Of a DNA stretch of 5,187 nucleotides, positions 4,326 through 5,187 are shown in pieces. The stretch covers positions 1-5,187 of the forward strand of contig JAICSG010000346.1 of NCBI GenBank assembly GCA_025937035.1, read 5' to 3'. A program made the position numbers and the translations under genes. Source of the stretch: Thermoanaerobaculia bacterium (GTDB lineage Bacteria > Acidobacteriota > Thermoanaerobaculia > Multivoradales > UBA5704). Within the stretch, counting starts at the first letter, position 1; each line of letters begins with the position of its first letter. The notes under the pieces are model-generated. The model was not told where the DNA came from, searched no databases, and worked only from the letters and a program-made list of their open reading frames with translations.

Positions 4326-5187
4326 ACTTCCCTTCCCGGATTGTCCCCCCGATTGTTCCCCAATAAACCCGCCAGGCGTCCATCTCCTCCCGCCCGACGA
4401 GCGCCATGTGGCAGATGGCGTCCCCCGGATGGACCAGCGGGAGCTGGGTGAGGCCGAGGACGATCCCCGCGCTGGGGGCCTTGAGCACGCTGCGCTCCCG
4501 GCCGAAGGGGTTGCTGTGGACCGAGATCTCCTGCCCCCGGCTCAACGGTGCTCCGAGGCCCACCCGGAGGTCGAGGATCCCCCCCTTGCGCGAGCGGATC
4601 CAGCGCGAGCGGCCGATCCACAGCCGCAGCGGCGGATCGGCGGGCTCGCCCGGCATCATCTTCAGATGCCGCAGCACGTTGAGCACCCCTGCAATCCCCA
4701 CCTCGATGAACGGCCGCTCCAGCCGGCGGGCGCTCCCCGCCTCGTAGACCACCGTCGGCACCCCGGCGGCCACCGCCGTCCGGCGCAGCGACCCCTCGGG
4801 GCCGGCGCCGTCGACGATCAGCGGGCAGCCGAAGGCGCCGGCGAGCTCGGCCACCGCGGGGTTGGAGAGGTCGGCCCGGAGCTGGGGGTAGTTGGTGCGC
4901 TCGCCCCCCGCCGTGTGGAGGTCGAGGCCGAAATCGCTCTGGCGGATCACCTCGCGGAAGAGGACGTCGGCCAGGCGGGAGGTGAGCGACCCCTTGCGGC
5001 TGCCGGGGAAGGAGCGGTTGAGGTCGCGCCGGTCGGGGAGGTAGCGCGAGTGGTGCTCGAAGCCGAACATGTTGACGACGGGGACGAGCACGAGTGTGCC
5101 CGCGAGCACGGGTGGGGGGTCGCCGAGGATCAGCTCGCGCACGATGCCGGTGCCGTTGAGCTCATCGCCGTGGATGGCGCCGCAGAC
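4324..5187 (-). CDS. Succinylglutamate desuccinylase/aspartoacylase family zinc deacylase (M14-like), 5' end cut by window
   Basis: Members of this family (AstE, AspA and many uncharacterised relatives) are zinc enzymes that hydrolyse the amide bond of N-acyl amino acids or similar compounds. The frame is open to the right edge, so the N-terminus is missing; 287 residues are visible. Counting from the first visible codon, HGDE gives the first two zinc ligands (His6, Glu9), DLNRSFPG (55-62) is the substrate-binding motif with Asn57 and Arg58, DLHTA gives the third zinc ligand His91, and YEAG (148-151) supplies the likely catalytic Glu149. A C-terminal beta-rich domain follows (about 190-287). 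A GTG at 5142 could look like a start, but HGDE lies upstream of it, so the true start is beyond the window. No cysteine or histidine needed for catalysis is lost. The exact substrate cannot be told: this is not clearly AstE of arginine catabolism. It ends 9 bp before sppA and is likely cotranscribed with it. Confidence 0.88.
   Translation of the reverse strand, partial: VCGAIHGDELNGTGIVRELILGDPPPVLAGTLVLVPVVNMFGFEHHSRYLPDRRDLNRSFPGSRKGSLTSRLADVLFREVIRQSDFGLDLHTAGGERTNYPQLRADLSNPAVAELAGAFGCPLIVDGAGPEGSLRRTAVAAGVPTVVYEAGSARRLERPFIEVGIAGVLNVLRHLKMMPGEPADPPLRLWIGRSRWIRSRKGGILDLRVGLGAPLSRGQEISVHSNPFGRERSVLKAPSAGIVLGLTQLPLVHPGDAICHMALVGREEMDAWRVYWGTIGGTIREGK

Noticed and set aside
5128..5142. GTG at 5142 as the start of the deacylase
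   Set aside because: The reading frame continues upstream to the window edge and includes the HGDE zinc-ligand motif, so the real start lies outside.

Overview
This GC-rich bacterial chromosomal window carries four protein genes, all on the minus strand. Read in the direction of transcription (right to left) they are: an M14-type deacylase of the succinylglutamate desuccinylase/aspartoacylase family (5' end outside the window), sppA (67K-type signal peptide peptidase), dnaA (replication initiator) and dnaN (beta sliding clamp, 3' end outside the window). The dnaA-dnaN pair marks this as a likely replication-origin neighbourhood. The organism is a high-GC bacterium that is neither a typical gammaproteobacterium nor a Firmicute. 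The DnaA domain IV sequence (a Lys-His-His-Ser-Thr core instead of Arg-Asp-His-Thr-Thr) and the DnaN N-terminus (IVERKTTIPVL) look most like Acidobacteriota or former deltaproteobacterial lineages, but that placement is an impression from memory and was not tested by a search.

Layout. Positions 1-813 hold the first 271 codons of dnaN. Positions 814-1100 form a 287-bp dnaA-dnaN spacer with a candidate dnaN promoter and ribosome binding site, several short hairpins and two weak DnaA-box-like sites 11 bp apart. Positions 1101-2393 are dnaA, complete. Positions 2394-2604 form a 211-bp spacer with the strongest non-coding signal in the window: three identical copies of the 10-mer ATTTCCACAG, two direct and one inverted, each separated by one base. 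The same spacer holds a candidate extended -10 promoter for dnaA, a hairpin and a 28% GC stretch. Positions 2605-4314 are sppA, complete. From 4324 to the right edge is the deacylase, whose stop codon lies against the ribosome binding site of sppA.

How it fits together. DnaA probably binds the triple box in its own leader, which could serve both autoregulation and origin function. The AT-rich stretch on the sppA side is a candidate unwinding element, and the weak boxes in the dnaA-dnaN spacer could form a second DnaA-binding patch. DnaN is loaded once replication starts. The deacylase-sppA pair looks like a separate two-gene transcription unit that happens to lie upstream of dnaA. I see no tRNA, rRNA, CRISPR array, insertion sequence or other mobile element. 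I did not find a wholly new system; the origin-like architecture is the most interesting part.
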